From: a virus
Direction: 5' to 3' (one strand)
Length of the DNA: 28,219 nucleotides
IMG/VR virus record: IMGVR_UViG_3300044801_000076
Coordinates: 1 to 28,219 of that record
Positions 7,901 through 15,817 of the stretch are shown here, in pieces (position 1 is the first letter of the stretch; the number at the start of each line of letters is the position of its first letter). A program made the translations under genes and the position numbers. Below the pieces are notes generated by a model. That model saw only the letters and a list, made by a program, of their open reading frames with translations, searched no databases and had not been told where the DNA came from.

Positions 7901-9772
7901 GTGACTAGTCAAAATAAGTCTAACCTTACGGCTATAGAACAGATGTTCGCCAGTCTCAAGAAAGAAGTGCTAAAGATAGATCCTGTAGCATTTGCCGAAA
8001 ACTATCTCACTATAGATGGAAAGCCCCTTAAGTTAGGCGGCGGAACAGGATGGAAGTTTCTCGCTGACATCTACCGATATGTGGCCATTAAAGGTTTGGA
8101 GCCCGATGCAAAACCAGTAATTTGTCTGAAAGGGCGACAAATTGGCTGCACAACTATGGCCACTGCCCTGGAGTTATACTTTTGCACCAGCGGGCTCTTC
8201 GGCACATCTCCTGAAAGACCTCCCATCAGAATACTACATTGTTTTCCTGCATTGGCATTAGTTGACCGGTTTGTTAAAGACAAGCTTAGTACAATGATGC
8301 GCACTGCTAAGGATAACTATGTTCTTAAACAATCACTGTCATATAATGAAGACAATGGGAAGAGACGACTTGATGTCCCAGAAGATACTTTGAGGGAAAA
8401 GCAGTTTAAGTACGAGAATAGGCTTTGGGTAGACTCTAATGCGCAGGATGCGCAGCGTCTTCAAGGTATGTCCGTTGATGGCATTTTTTATGATGAGTGC
8501 CAACATATGAACCAGGACGACATTGGTAATAGTAAGAGAACTTTAACCGCCGCTAGGTATGGCCCTGTAAATCAGGGCATTCAGATGTATTTCGGTACGC
8601 CTTTGCAGCGTGGCTCTGCTTTCCATAAAATGTGGGAAGCATCTGATAAGCGAATATACCATCTTAAATGTGAAGCCTGCGAAGAGTTCTTTCCTCTTTA
8701 TGTTCCTGAGTCGGATGATTGGGAACAATATTGGCTATACGGCAAGGTAGTGGCCTGTAGAAAATGCGGGCACCAACAAGATAAAGTAGAAGCAACTGAG
8801 CGTGGTAAATGGATACCGTCTCAGCCATTAATGCCAAATGGAGATGAACCACAGTTTGTTGGCTTTCATTTCAACCAGCTCTTTATTCCGGACTTCACTA
8901 AAGAGGTCATCTTAAAAGAAAAGCCTGGCATTCATCCTACTAACTCAGACCGTATTTGGAAGAATGAAATATTGGGAGAGTTCTACAGTGGTTCAGACAT
9001 GCCAATGTCAGAAGATGAGATCTATAAATTCTGTCGAGACATAAACAGGAAGATATCTTTCGGATCTGAGTCGGTTGCTAGAGTACCTGGACAACTTATT
9101 AATGGATATCGTCCTCCTATGTTTATGGGAATTGACTGGGGTGGTAAAGCTGATGATTCGACATCTACCAAGGGGAAGTCCTTTTCGTCCATAGTTATTG
9201 TGTCGGTGGACCAAGCGGGAACGCTACATATAGAGAACGCCTTCAAGCTTAAGAGCAATGACTTTGAGCACAAGAAAGAAGTGGTTAATGAGATGTTTCG
9301 GCGGTACGACATTAAAATATGCGTGGCTGACTTGGGATATGGCAACGACATTGTTGCCGAGCTACAGAAAGAATATGGATCGCGAGTAATAGGAAGCTTA
9401 AGCGGCGGAAATATGATTCATCCTGTGAAGTATGATCCAGAAGAGTTGAGAATGATAATCAACCCTAATGTGCTACTGGAAGAACTGTTTAGTCAAATGA
9501 GGAAAGGTAAGATTAAGTTTCCTTGGCAAAGCTATGAGATGTTGCATTGGTTAATACAACATTGCTGCTCAATGGAAAAAGAAGTGAGGACTTTTCAGGG
9601 CAAAGTGATTACTCGGTACGTAAAAGGCAATGGACCGAATGATGGACTTCAAGCCATTATGTACGCCTGGCTCAGTTATCGTTATTTCCTAACCAAGGGG
9701 TTTACCATGAAAGAATTCCAGGTGGGCAGAAAAGATAGCGGCCCATTATTGGCTTATTTGCCGAATATGTAG
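7901..9772 (+). CDS. Terminase large subunit (GpA-like DNA packaging ATPase/nuclease)
   Basis: 623 residues with a GTG start. It is the motor that drives DNA into the prohead and cuts genome ends. The ATPase domain has a P-loop-like LKGRQIGCTT (76-85) in which the usual lysine before TT is Cys, while K77 sits at the front, as in the deviant Walker A of lambda gpA. Walker B is GIFYDE (D198, E199), and a coupling motif FGTP lies at 231-234. Two CxxC pairs (C257/C260, C286/C289) form a zinc-ribbon insertion, also typical of GpA-type enzymes. The RNase H-like nuclease follows, with GIDWGG (D412), VADLGYGND (D477) and an acidic PNDGLQ (D581). Length and domain order fit the family, and the portal follows one endonuclease gene later. 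Confidence 0.93.
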   Translation: MTSQNKSNLTAIEQMFASLKKEVLKIDPVAFAENYLTIDGKPLKLGGGTGWKFLADIYRYVAIKGLEPDAKPVICLKGRQIGCTTMATALELYFCTSGLFGTSPERPPIRILHCFPALALVDRFVKDKLSTMMRTAKDNYVLKQSLSYNEDNGKRRLDVPEDTLREKQFKYENRLWVDSNAQDAQRLQGMSVDGIFYDECQHMNQDDIGNSKRTLTAARYGPVNQGIQMYFGTPLQRGSAFHKMWEASDKRIYHLKCEACEEFFPLYVPESDDWEQYWLYGKVVACRKCGHQQDKVEATERGKWIPSQPLMPNGDEPQFVGFHFNQLFIPDFTKEVILKEKPGIHPTNSDRIWKNEILGEFYSGSDMPMSEDEIYKFCRDINRKISFGSESVARVPGQLINGYRPPMFMGIDWGGKADDSTSTKGKSFSSIVIVSVDQAGTLHIENAFKLKSNDFEHKKEVVNEMFRRYDIKICVADLGYGNDIVAELQKEYGSRVIGSLSGGNMIHPVKYDPEELRMIINPNVLLEELFSQMRKGKIKFPWQSYEMLHWLIQHCCSMEKEVRTFQGKVITRYVKGNGPNDGLQAIMYAWLSYRYFLTKGFTMKEFQVGRKDSGPLLAYLPNM

Positions 9773-9845
9773 TAAATAGTGGGCCTGTAAAGTACGCGTA
9801 GAAATAACCTAGTAATATCACATAGTTACATATGCTAAAAATTGA

Positions 9846-9888
9846 GGCCATCTACTAATATTATTGAGTATAGGTAGATGGTCTTTTT
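9846..9888 (+). terminator. Rho-independent terminator after the large terminase
   Basis: A 10-bp inverted repeat (9846-9855 paired with 9874-9883, one G-T pair), an 18-base AT-rich loop, then TTTTT at 9884-9888. It lies about 75 bases after the terminase stop and just before the homing endonuclease, so it may insulate terminase from the inserted gene or reduce read-through into portal. An ATG at 9878 falls inside the hairpin, which argues against using it as a start. Confidence 0.75.
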
Positions 9889-9913
9889 GCGTATAAAGGC
9901 CGAAGGAGAAGCA

Positions 9914-10756
9914 ATGCGAAGATTCAAGTGTAATGAGGACTTCTTTTATCGTGATACGCCAGAATCTTTCTATTGGGCCGGGTTTATAGCTGCTGATGGA
10001 TTTATAGGATTGCACAAAGATCTATACAAAAAATTGGGCATATTACTGGCAAACAAAGATATACGACACCTTTGGAAGCTCAAAAGACTGTTAAACTTTG
10101 AGGGCCCAATTGGACAAGGTATTAGCACAATCGGAGAAAAAACATACCCACGATGCACTATAGCTATTACTTCTGACCAAATATTTGATGGGTTAACTAG
10201 ATTCGGCATAACACCAAGAAAGTCACTTACATTGAGATTTCCTAAGTGGGTAGAAGAACATCCTTTGGTTCATCATTTTATTCGTGGTTACCTCGATGGT
10301 GATGGGTTTTGGATGTTAAGAACTCGGGACCAGCAAATGTATGTTGGGTTATTGGGAACAAAGCAGTTTCTTAACGCATGCATTAGGGTATTGGAAAAGA
10401 ATTGCGCATTATGTCATCATCGTAAACCATCGCCAAAGGAAAACATCTTTGAGATTACTTGGAGCGGAAACAAGCAAACCAAGAGAATCAGAGATTATTT
10501 ATACAAAGACGCCACAATCGACATTCGTTTAACCCGCAAGTTCAATATTGCTTTTGATCCTATTATGGAATTAACCCACGAGACAAGTCATTTCAAGCCC
10601 ATAGTTGGAACCAATATTGAAACAGGAAAAGAGATAATCTTTGCTTCGGTTAAGAGCGTAGTGGAAAAGGGTTTTCATCCATCTTGTGTGAGCAATTGTT
10701 TGCACGGGAGATATCAACAACATAAAGGTTTTACTTGGAAACTTAAGGAGACATAA
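9914..10756 (+). CDS. LAGLIDADG homing endonuclease with C-terminal NUMOD-like domain
   Basis: 280 residues from ATG 9914, chosen over ATG 9878 because AAGGAG lies at 9903-9908 and the earlier ATG is inside a terminator stem. Two LAGLIDADG helices are present: WAGFIAADG (21-29) and FIRGYLDGDG (122-131), each ending in the metal-binding acidic residue, so the monomeric nuclease looks intact. Residues about 229-277 (TGKEIIF...SVKSVVEKG...SNCLHG...GFTWKL) resemble the small NUMOD-type DNA-binding modules found on homing enzymes. Such enzymes cut an intron-less or intervening-sequence-free allele and spread their own gene. It stands free between terminase and portal, with no intron or intein boundary visible, and the portal ribosome site is inside its last codons. 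Confidence 0.88.
   Translation: MRRFKCNEDFFYRDTPESFYWAGFIAADGFIGLHKDLYKKLGILLANKDIRHLWKLKRLLNFEGPIGQGISTIGEKTYPRCTIAITSDQIFDGLTRFGITPRKSLTLRFPKWVEEHPLVHHFIRGYLDGDGFWMLRTRDQQMYVGLLGTKQFLNACIRVLEKNCALCHHRKPSPKENIFEITWSGNKQTKRIRDYLYKDATIDIRLTRKFNIAFDPIMELTHETSHFKPIVGTNIETGKEIIFASVKSVVEKGFHPSCVSNCLHGRYQQHKGFTWKLKET
10745..10750 (+). promoter_or_regulatory. Portal ribosome binding site embedded in the homing endonuclease gene
   Basis: AAGGAG six bases before the portal ATG at 10757. It is read as Leu-Lys-Glu codons at the end of the endonuclease, whose TAA abuts the portal ATG. The mobile gene therefore supplies or preserves the start signal of an essential gene. Confidence 0.75.
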
Positions 10757-12796
10757 ATGACAGGCAACAATATACGTCGCGGTGTTTGGAAACCGGAATC
10801 AGTAAAGAAAGAGGCGACAGTTAAATCGGGACGGTTTGGTGCTCGTCCGGCAACTGTCAATAATGATGGTTTATCAAACTCAGAGTCTCATTTGGCAGCT
10901 AGAGGAACTACTCCAGTTAGTTCTGCAGTTGTAGCGGGCGTTTCTGAACATCGACAGGAAGAGCTGATTAGAGCTACTGATATGAGGCAAGAAGATTCTA
11001 AGTATCCAACGCCAGTATCTGTGGTGGGGCGCACTCGAACGGCAGGTATTGTATCAGCCGATGGACAACTTAATAAATCGGCCGGGATAGTTTCTACCGA
11101 TGGCCGTTTCAATTCTCCGGGCGGCAATACAGTTCGAATGGCTCCAGAGGTTTACTCACCGCTATTCCAAATAGCGAACTTACAGCTTCCGCGAGATCGA
11201 ATTACGTGCAATGCTTGGAATAGAAACTTCTATGCTACGCATCCTATTGTCCACAACTGCATTAATCTACACGCAACCTATCCGATTAACAAGATCCATA
11301 TTAAGTGCAAATACAGAGAAGTCGAAGACTTCTTTAACGGTATGGATGAAGAACTTGATCTGATCAAGATATTACAGGATGCGGCACTTGAATTCTGGGT
11401 AATTGGTGAATGTTTCCCCTACGCAGAATTTGATGAGACCCGTGGAACCTGGAAGTCAATCATTATACAGAATCCAGACTATATGCACGTCAAGACCTCT
11501 GTGCTGGGCAATAATCCAGTGATTTCTATGCGACCTGATGCAGCGTTACAGCGGCTAGTAATGAGCAATAATCCAGCGGATATGCAGTTACGCAATCAGA
11601 TTGATGAAGAGATCCTGTTCCATATTAGAAAGGGAAACAACATCCCGTTTGATAACTTCCACGTTAGTCATTTAAAGATGCCCTCTCATCCTTATGATGT
11701 CCATGGGACATCTTTGATCGTTGATATCTATAAGGATTTGATGCTTTTCGACAAGCTTCGCGAGTCTCAATTTGCTATGGCCGATGGTATGGTGAATCCA
11801 ATTACATTGGTTAAGGTTGGTGGTTCTGAAGAAGGCAGTTATCACCCCACTAGCGATGCTTTGGAAAAATGGCGCCAAACATTTGAAGCTGCTCAGTATG
11901 ATCGCGATTTCAAGATCATTACCCATGGAGCTGTTACAGTTGAACGTATTGGTGCTGCCGGTCAAATAAAGGACATTAGCCCTGAGCTAGCCTTTATTGT
12001 AGACGATATCTTCTACGGGCTGTTAGTCCCTAAGGCTATTGTAACGCAGGATGGTGCTGCTTTTAACTCAGCATCAATAGGACTGGAAGTCCTGAAACAG
12101 CGATATGAGCAGTTCAGAAATATGATGGGTCAGTGGCTCACTAAGAAGATCTTTGCCCCTATTAGTGAGATTCAAGAGTTCTATTCCTATAAGGATGGCG
12201 TTAAGAAACTCATAGTTCCCGAGATCGAATGGAATAAGATGGTTCTATTTGATATGGATAACTACATTCAGATACTGAATACTTTAGCTACAGCCGGTAC
12301 TGTAAGTCAAACCACATTGTTCAAGAGCCTCGGATTGAGCGTTCAAGAAGAGCGCCGCAATAGAAAAGAGGAAATGATCTACCAAGCTATTATCGCGAAG
12401 GAAACAGATATACTCAACACTATGTCTTTGGGCGCATTAAGAGCACTAAAGCCCGATGAAGATATTATAGAACAAACGGTTGACGTGCTCCCTGGCACGA
12501 CCAGCGCAACCTCTGAAGATGCTGGCGGCTTGCCAGGAACCGGTCCCATGCCGAGTGGTATGGGAGGAATGGGTGGCGGCGGCGGATTAGGCGGAGCGCC
12601 TTCTGGGCCTGCCGGGGGGCTACCCTCTGCTCCTGCTCCAGTATCAACACCGCCTGCTGGTGCTAGTGGCGCTGGGGCGGCGACCGGTGGTGGATTAGGC
12701 GCAGGGGCTCCTGGTGGAGCCGGTGGTAGCGCTGGAGGTCTTGGCGCTGGCGCACCTCCTCCTTCAGCAGCTCCATCTGGCGGAGGCTTAACATAA
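10757..12796 (+). CDS. Portal protein
   Basis: 679 residues. The first about 130 are a polar, probably flexible N-terminal arm carrying a 13-residue tandem repeat. The conserved core begins near residue 135 and contains the features usual for portal proteins: a WNRNFYATHPIVHNCI helix, a long segment with EFWVIGECFPYAEFD, an IIIQNPDYMHV strand, an HVSHLKM strand, and a YGLLVPKAIVTQDGAAFNS segment leading into the long stem helix. The last about 100 residues are almost entirely Gly, Ala, Pro and Ser. Portals form the dodecameric ring through which the terminase threads DNA. The size and strand/helix pattern fit, and the terminase neighbour supports the call. The Gly/Pro tail is unusually long and may be a flexible interior or crown extension. 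Confidence 0.85.
   Translation: MTGNNIRRGVWKPESVKKEATVKSGRFGARPATVNNDGLSNSESHLAARGTTPVSSAVVAGVSEHRQEELIRATDMRQEDSKYPTPVSVVGRTRTAGIVSADGQLNKSAGIVSTDGRFNSPGGNTVRMAPEVYSPLFQIANLQLPRDRITCNAWNRNFYATHPIVHNCINLHATYPINKIHIKCKYREVEDFFNGMDEELDLIKILQDAALEFWVIGECFPYAEFDETRGTWKSIIIQNPDYMHVKTSVLGNNPVISMRPDAALQRLVMSNNPADMQLRNQIDEEILFHIRKGNNIPFDNFHVSHLKMPSHPYDVHGTSLIVDIYKDLMLFDKLRESQFAMADGMVNPITLVKVGGSEEGSYHPTSDALEKWRQTFEAAQYDRDFKIITHGAVTVERIGAAGQIKDISPELAFIVDDIFYGLLVPKAIVTQDGAAFNSASIGLEVLKQRYEQFRNMMGQWLTKKIFAPISEIQEFYSYKDGVKKLIVPEIEWNKMVLFDMDNYIQILNTLATAGTVSQTTLFKSLGLSVQEERRNRKEEMIYQAIIAKETDILNTMSLGALRALKPDEDIIEQTVDVLPGTTSATSEDAGGLPGTGPMPSGMGGMGGGGGLGGAPSGPAGGLPSAPAPVSTPPAGASGAGAATGGGLGAGAPGGAGGSAGGLGAGAPPPSAAPSGGGLT
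11042..11119 (+). repeat. Two-copy 13-residue tandem repeat in the portal N-terminal arm
   Basis: Codons for AGIVSADGQLNKS (11042-11080) are followed directly by AGIVSTDGRFNSP (11081-11119). The DNA copies differ at many synonymous sites, so this is not a fresh slippage product. It lies in the flexible arm before the portal core. Confidence 0.7.
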
Positions 12797-12847
12797 CAGA
12801 CAACATATTATCCATTCCTATGCTTTTAGCCCATTAAAGGACAACCT

Positions 12848-13204
12848 ATGGACCATTACTATTATAAAGTCAAGCCTTACCTGGACTTCAATAACTCTTA
12901 TTCTATGCGCAAGGTCCTTAACTCTTTATACTCTGAGTTCAATAAGGCCCTGAAAGGCAATAATGTATTATACGCTACTCAAACGCTTGACACTGTAAAG
13001 GCCCTATATGATGACTTCACACGATCGTTTTGCACCAGAGAAGATAAAGGCGGAACGATGAGCTTTACCCAGAAAGAGATGTCCAGCAAGATTAGAAGCT
13101 TCATTGGGTATATGATTCAGAAGCTTCATAAAGGGCGGGGTGTAGAGGAAGAGATAGAACAGATAATTGATAAGAAAGCAACTACCAAACAAGGATTAAA
13201 ATAA
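12848..13204 (+). CDS. Small helical hypothetical protein upstream of the polyprotein genes
   Basis: 118 residues, not recognised. Tyr-rich N-terminus (MDHYYYKVKPYLDF), then predicted helices with a central KALYDDFTRSF segment and a basic, helical C-terminus (about 85-118). AAAGGA lies nine to fourteen bases before the ATG. The stop is followed one base later by the start of the first giant ORF, so the genes are likely coupled. By position between portal and the giant ORFs it could be a capsid-interior or scaffold accessory protein; this is context only. Confidence 0.68.
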   Translation: MDHYYYKVKPYLDFNNSYSMRKVLNSLYSEFNKALKGNNVLYATQTLDTVKALYDDFTRSFCTREDKGGTMSFTQKEMSSKIRSFIGYMIQKLHKGRGVEEEIEQIIDKKATTKQGLK

Positions 13205-13205
13205 C

Positions 13206-15803
13206 ATGCATCCTATCAGCAAACGCGCCAAAGTAGTCTCCGATGGTAAACCAGCCTACACCGAGAAAGAGAGGTCTGATTCCGGCGGAACTATTTACAG
13301 GTACAGCCCAAGTCATATTGATGCTCGCTGGAAGGATAAGGTATCCAAAATCAAGCTCCTCGAAAAGAACATAGGCAAACTGCGTAAGCAGTATGAGAAA
13401 GATCTATCCTCTGATGACCTCCGCACTCAAGCTGAAGCCGCAGTTGTCGGTATTATGGATGACACATGCGCTAGAATTGGCAATGAGGAATCTGTAAAGG
13501 AATACAAAACATATGGCGTTACTACATTCAAGGTAAAGCACCTTACTTTCTCCGGCTCTAAAACCACCTTTAAGTTTGTTGGTAAAGATCAGGTAAAACA
13601 AGATACATTTACCACTAACTCAAAGATCACCAAGGTTCTGAAAGAACTCGTTAAAGGCAAGAAAGATAACGACTTCGTATTTGAGATTGATGGAACCAAG
13701 ATCTGGGACCGTGCTATCAACCGTTACCTTAAGCAGTTCGACATCAGTGCTAAAGACCTTCGTGGTTTTCAGGCTAATCGTTTAATGAAGGATATGCTTA
13801 AGAAGAAGGACTGGCAAGAGGCGCTGGAAGAAGTTGCTGATATAGTCGGACACGAAGCGACCACGCTTAAAAATCAGTATCTCGACCCTGCCTTAGTGGA
13901 AAAACATGAGACTAAGAAAAAGGCCGAGGAGACTAGACCTTTGTCTAAACGCGCGACACGCAATTACTGGCAAGATCCAGACGGTAATATGGTTGAGGTA
14001 GAAGGCCATGCTTCATTTGTAAAGGAGCACCCGGAGATTTTTGGGATGTTACCAGAAGGACAAGACTCTTATCATAAGCTAGCACTTGAGAAAGGATGGA
14101 CTAGACTTGTGCTTGATTCAGAACAACTATCCAAACGTGCAATAGACCAAGATCATCAGGACATGCTTAATCTCATTCTTGTAACTGCCAAACGATACAA
14201 TGGAGCTGTTAAGTTTCGCTATCACCAATCTGCCATTAAGGGCTCGTTTGACCTGTCTTACAATATTGTATTCGATAGCTTAAATGATACTGAATCGTTC
14301 ATACTAGAGGCATATGACTTTTTACCATCCCCGTGGGTGCCAAAGAAACCATACAAGCGCAATGACAAGTATGAAGTATGTATGGATTTTACACTTAGGA
14401 TGACTAGTCATGACATAGCTGTATATGAACAGCAGGTTAAGTATGCTGGTGGTTCTCGACAGCCTCTTTCTAAACGCGCCTTACTAAGTCAGCCTGATGC
14501 GACGTTACTGGAAGGCGTTGGGCCTAATGCGTCAATGCTTAATGGCCCGTCCGTTCTGCCAAACCAAACACCAATAGGCCCTAAGGCCACGCCCCCAGCG
14601 CCAGCAAAAACACAGCCCGCTCCTTCTGTGGCCCCAAACCAGCAGATTCGTATATGGCCGGGAGTTAAGACCAATCAACTACTATTAGATGCTTGGAGCA
14701 CTTTACTTCCGTTCTTACCACAATCTGCTGTAATGACGTCTGGAATACGCACACCTAATGATCAGAAACGTATTCTGCGTAACTACTGGCAAAAGGCTGG
14801 GTTTACTTCACAGGATGAAGGCTGGGGCGATTACTTTATGATGTCCAAGATACTAATAGAGAACGATTGGATCGTAGGCCCTCCTGCCACTAATGCACAA
14901 TATGCTCACCTCCATAATAATGCGATTGATATAGCCGGGGCCGATTTAGATGAAATAGCAGCAGCAATAGAACTGGTGAATGAAAATCCTGAATTGGGGG
15001 TTAAATTTACAGCACCTCTTGTGGAACGTAAAAACAATGATGTTCATGTCGGTATCATGAATGCAAAATACGATCCCAATGCCATAGCAAAAGTGCTACA
15101 GGAGCTAAGGATAAACGAAAACAGAGTGGCTAGTAAGTCTACGTCTATGAGCAAGCTATCCGCTGAAGATCAAGAGTTTATTGCCTATGCCGTTAATACA
15201 TACGGGAAAGGCATTAGTAAAAGAGCAGAGACTTTTGACATTCCCAAAGAGAAATCAGGCATTTCTCCGGAGGCTATAAACAATCTTAAAGGGTTGACTG
15301 ATGACTTTAATACAACAGACTCGGTTATATCTGGTGGGGCTAAAATTAGTGATAAGCCATACGTAACGTTAGAGTGGTATTTGGTTGACAATAGTGATCG
15401 TGCCACTCGTAGTGCCGAAAGATATATGGCTAGCATTTACGTATCCTATAAGACCCCCTTTGGTTTTCAGCAAAGCAAGCTAGTATACTCGTGTAGTGAT
15501 TTGGACGCCGAAAAGCTATCGATGGATCTAAGAAAAGAGCTGGAAGATCCTAAGTTAACAGATGAGATTATGGCCGTGGTGGTAAAATCAATGGAAGTTG
15601 AAAAGGCTAAAGAGGAACATATTAAGAGTCTAAACAGTGATAAACGACTTCTTTCCAAAAGGGCCGATGAAATACAGATAGATATAGGTCCAGATGAGCA
15701 GAAGGTATTTGATCTGTTGAAAGAGGTGAAGGCACATTATGGGCTGAACAAGGTTAAACTTTTTGCTGTGGGTGGATTAGTTCGTGACGCAATCATAAAA
15801 TAG
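13206..15803 (+). CDS. Multi-domain polyprotein-like ORF A with six SKRA boundary motifs
   Basis: 865 residues. Six copies of (L/I)SKRA (ending at residues 8, 250, 312, 425, 674 and 820) divide the protein into unrelated blocks: a short leader (MHPISKRA), a type IB topoisomerase (9-250), a 62-residue YWxDPxG domain, a 113-residue unknown, an M15-like peptidase with a Pro-rich leader (426-674), a 146-residue unknown, and the first 45 residues of a nucleotidyltransferase (821-865). The motif codons vary freely, for example TCT/TCC/AGC/AGT for Ser and CGC/CGT/AGA/AGG for Arg. Such a string of enzymes joined by one repeated motif suggests a polyprotein cut into units, perhaps by the phage prohead protease, but cleavage is not shown. 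The ORF ends in TAG in the middle of a conserved catalytic domain. Confidence 0.85.
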   Translation: MHPISKRAKVVSDGKPAYTEKERSDSGGTIYRYSPSHIDARWKDKVSKIKLLEKNIGKLRKQYEKDLSSDDLRTQAEAAVVGIMDDTCARIGNEESVKEYKTYGVTTFKVKHLTFSGSKTTFKFVGKDQVKQDTFTTNSKITKVLKELVKGKKDNDFVFEIDGTKIWDRAINRYLKQFDISAKDLRGFQANRLMKDMLKKKDWQEALEEVADIVGHEATTLKNQYLDPALVEKHETKKKAEETRPLSKRATRNYWQDPDGNMVEVEGHASFVKEHPEIFGMLPEGQDSYHKLALEKGWTRLVLDSEQLSKRAIDQDHQDMLNLILVTAKRYNGAVKFRYHQSAIKGSFDLSYNIVFDSLNDTESFILEAYDFLPSPWVPKKPYKRNDKYEVCMDFTLRMTSHDIAVYEQQVKYAGGSRQPLSKRALLSQPDATLLEGVGPNASMLNGPSVLPNQTPIGPKATPPAPAKTQPAPSVAPNQQIRIWPGVKTNQLLLDAWSTLLPFLPQSAVMTSGIRTPNDQKRILRNYWQKAGFTSQDEGWGDYFMMSKILIENDWIVGPPATNAQYAHLHNNAIDIAGADLDEIAAAIELVNENPELGVKFTAPLVERKNNDVHVGIMNAKYDPNAIAKVLQELRINENRVASKSTSMSKLSAEDQEFIAYAVNTYGKGISKRAETFDIPKEKSGISPEAINNLKGLTDDFNTTDSVISGGAKISDKPYVTLEWYLVDNSDRATRSAERYMASIYVSYKTPFGFQQSKLVYSCSDLDAEKLSMDLRKELEDPKLTDEIMAVVVKSMEVEKAKEEHIKSLNSDKRLLSKRADEIQIDIGPDEQKVFDLLKEVKAHYGLNKVKLFAVGGLVRDAIIK
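13230..13955 (+). other. Polyprotein A unit: type IB DNA topoisomerase domain
   Basis: Residues 9-250. The pattern matches the catalytic core of poxvirus/bacterial type IB topoisomerases, which relax supercoils through a 3'-phosphotyrosine. Visible catalytic residues are R90 (CARIGNE), K127 (FVGKDQ), R186 (KDLRGF), H216 (VGHEATT) and nucleophile Y225 (NQYLDP). The R90-K127 interval (37) and H216-Y225 interval (9) equal those of the vaccinia enzyme. All five catalytic positions are present, so the domain looks active. It is about 240 residues, close to the minimal catalytic size. Confidence 0.88.
13956..14141 (+). other. Polyprotein A unit: YWxDPxG domain, copy 1
   Basis: Residues 251-312. 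The pattern YWxDPxGxxxxVxxHxxFVxxHxExFG, followed by LA...W.R, is shared with residues 1052-1187 of ORF B, so the two are paralogues. Unknown function. This copy is short and ends right after the shared core. Confidence 0.75.
14142..14480 (+). other. Polyprotein A unit: unknown 113-residue domain
   Basis: Residues 313-425 between two SKRA motifs. The composition suggests an alpha/beta fold: an N-terminal helix (DMLNLILVTAKRYNG), then alternating strands and a CMDFTLRM strand. Not recognised. Confidence 0.6.
14481..15227 (+). other. Polyprotein A unit: M15-like (D,D-carboxypeptidase/endolysin-type) peptidase
   Basis: Residues 426-674. A Pro/Ala-rich leader (about 440-480) precedes a domain with SGIRTPNDQ (512-519), HLHNNAID (H568, D575) and NDVHVG (H614). 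H-x6-D followed by a later H is the zinc-ligand pattern of M15 peptidases, which cut peptidoglycan peptides. Inside the virion this could open the host wall or be released at lysis. The motif variant is loose, so I am moderately sure. Confidence 0.6.
15228..15665 (+). other. Polyprotein A unit: unknown 146-residue domain
   Basis: Residues 675-820. Beta-rich middle (VTLEWYLVDN, YMASIYVSYKTPFGF) and a long C-terminal charged helix ending in the LLSKRA motif. Not recognised. Confidence 0.55.
15666..15803 (+). other. Polyprotein A unit: N-terminal piece of a split nucleotidyltransferase
   Basis: Residues 821-865, ending FAVGGLVRDAIIK then TAG. FAVGGxVRD is the first catalytic motif of class II nucleotidyltransferases. 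The expected next motif, KDIDI, appears at the start of ORF B after a 17-base gap. The fragment alone lacks the metal-binding aspartates. Confidence 0.82.
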
Positions 15804-15817
15804 ATGGAGCATAAATA

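Noticed and set aside
9878-9913. Upstream ATG at 9878 as start of the LAGLIDADG gene
   Set aside because: It is inside the terminator stem and lacks a ribosome site; ATG 9914 has AAGGAG at good spacing.
9773-10756. Group I intron or intein hosting the LAGLIDADG gene
   Set aside because: Terminase and portal are each complete on either side, no splice-type ends or intein motifs are seen, and a terminator separates it from terminase.
15795-15817. Programmed -1 frameshift at the AAAA run, amber read-through, or T4 gene 60-type bypass joining ORF A to ORF B
   Set aside because: A -1 slip reaches TAA at 15812; read-through of TAG meets TAA four codons later; no matching take-off and landing codons restore ORF B's frame. 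A ribosome site ahead of ORF B makes separate initiation simpler.
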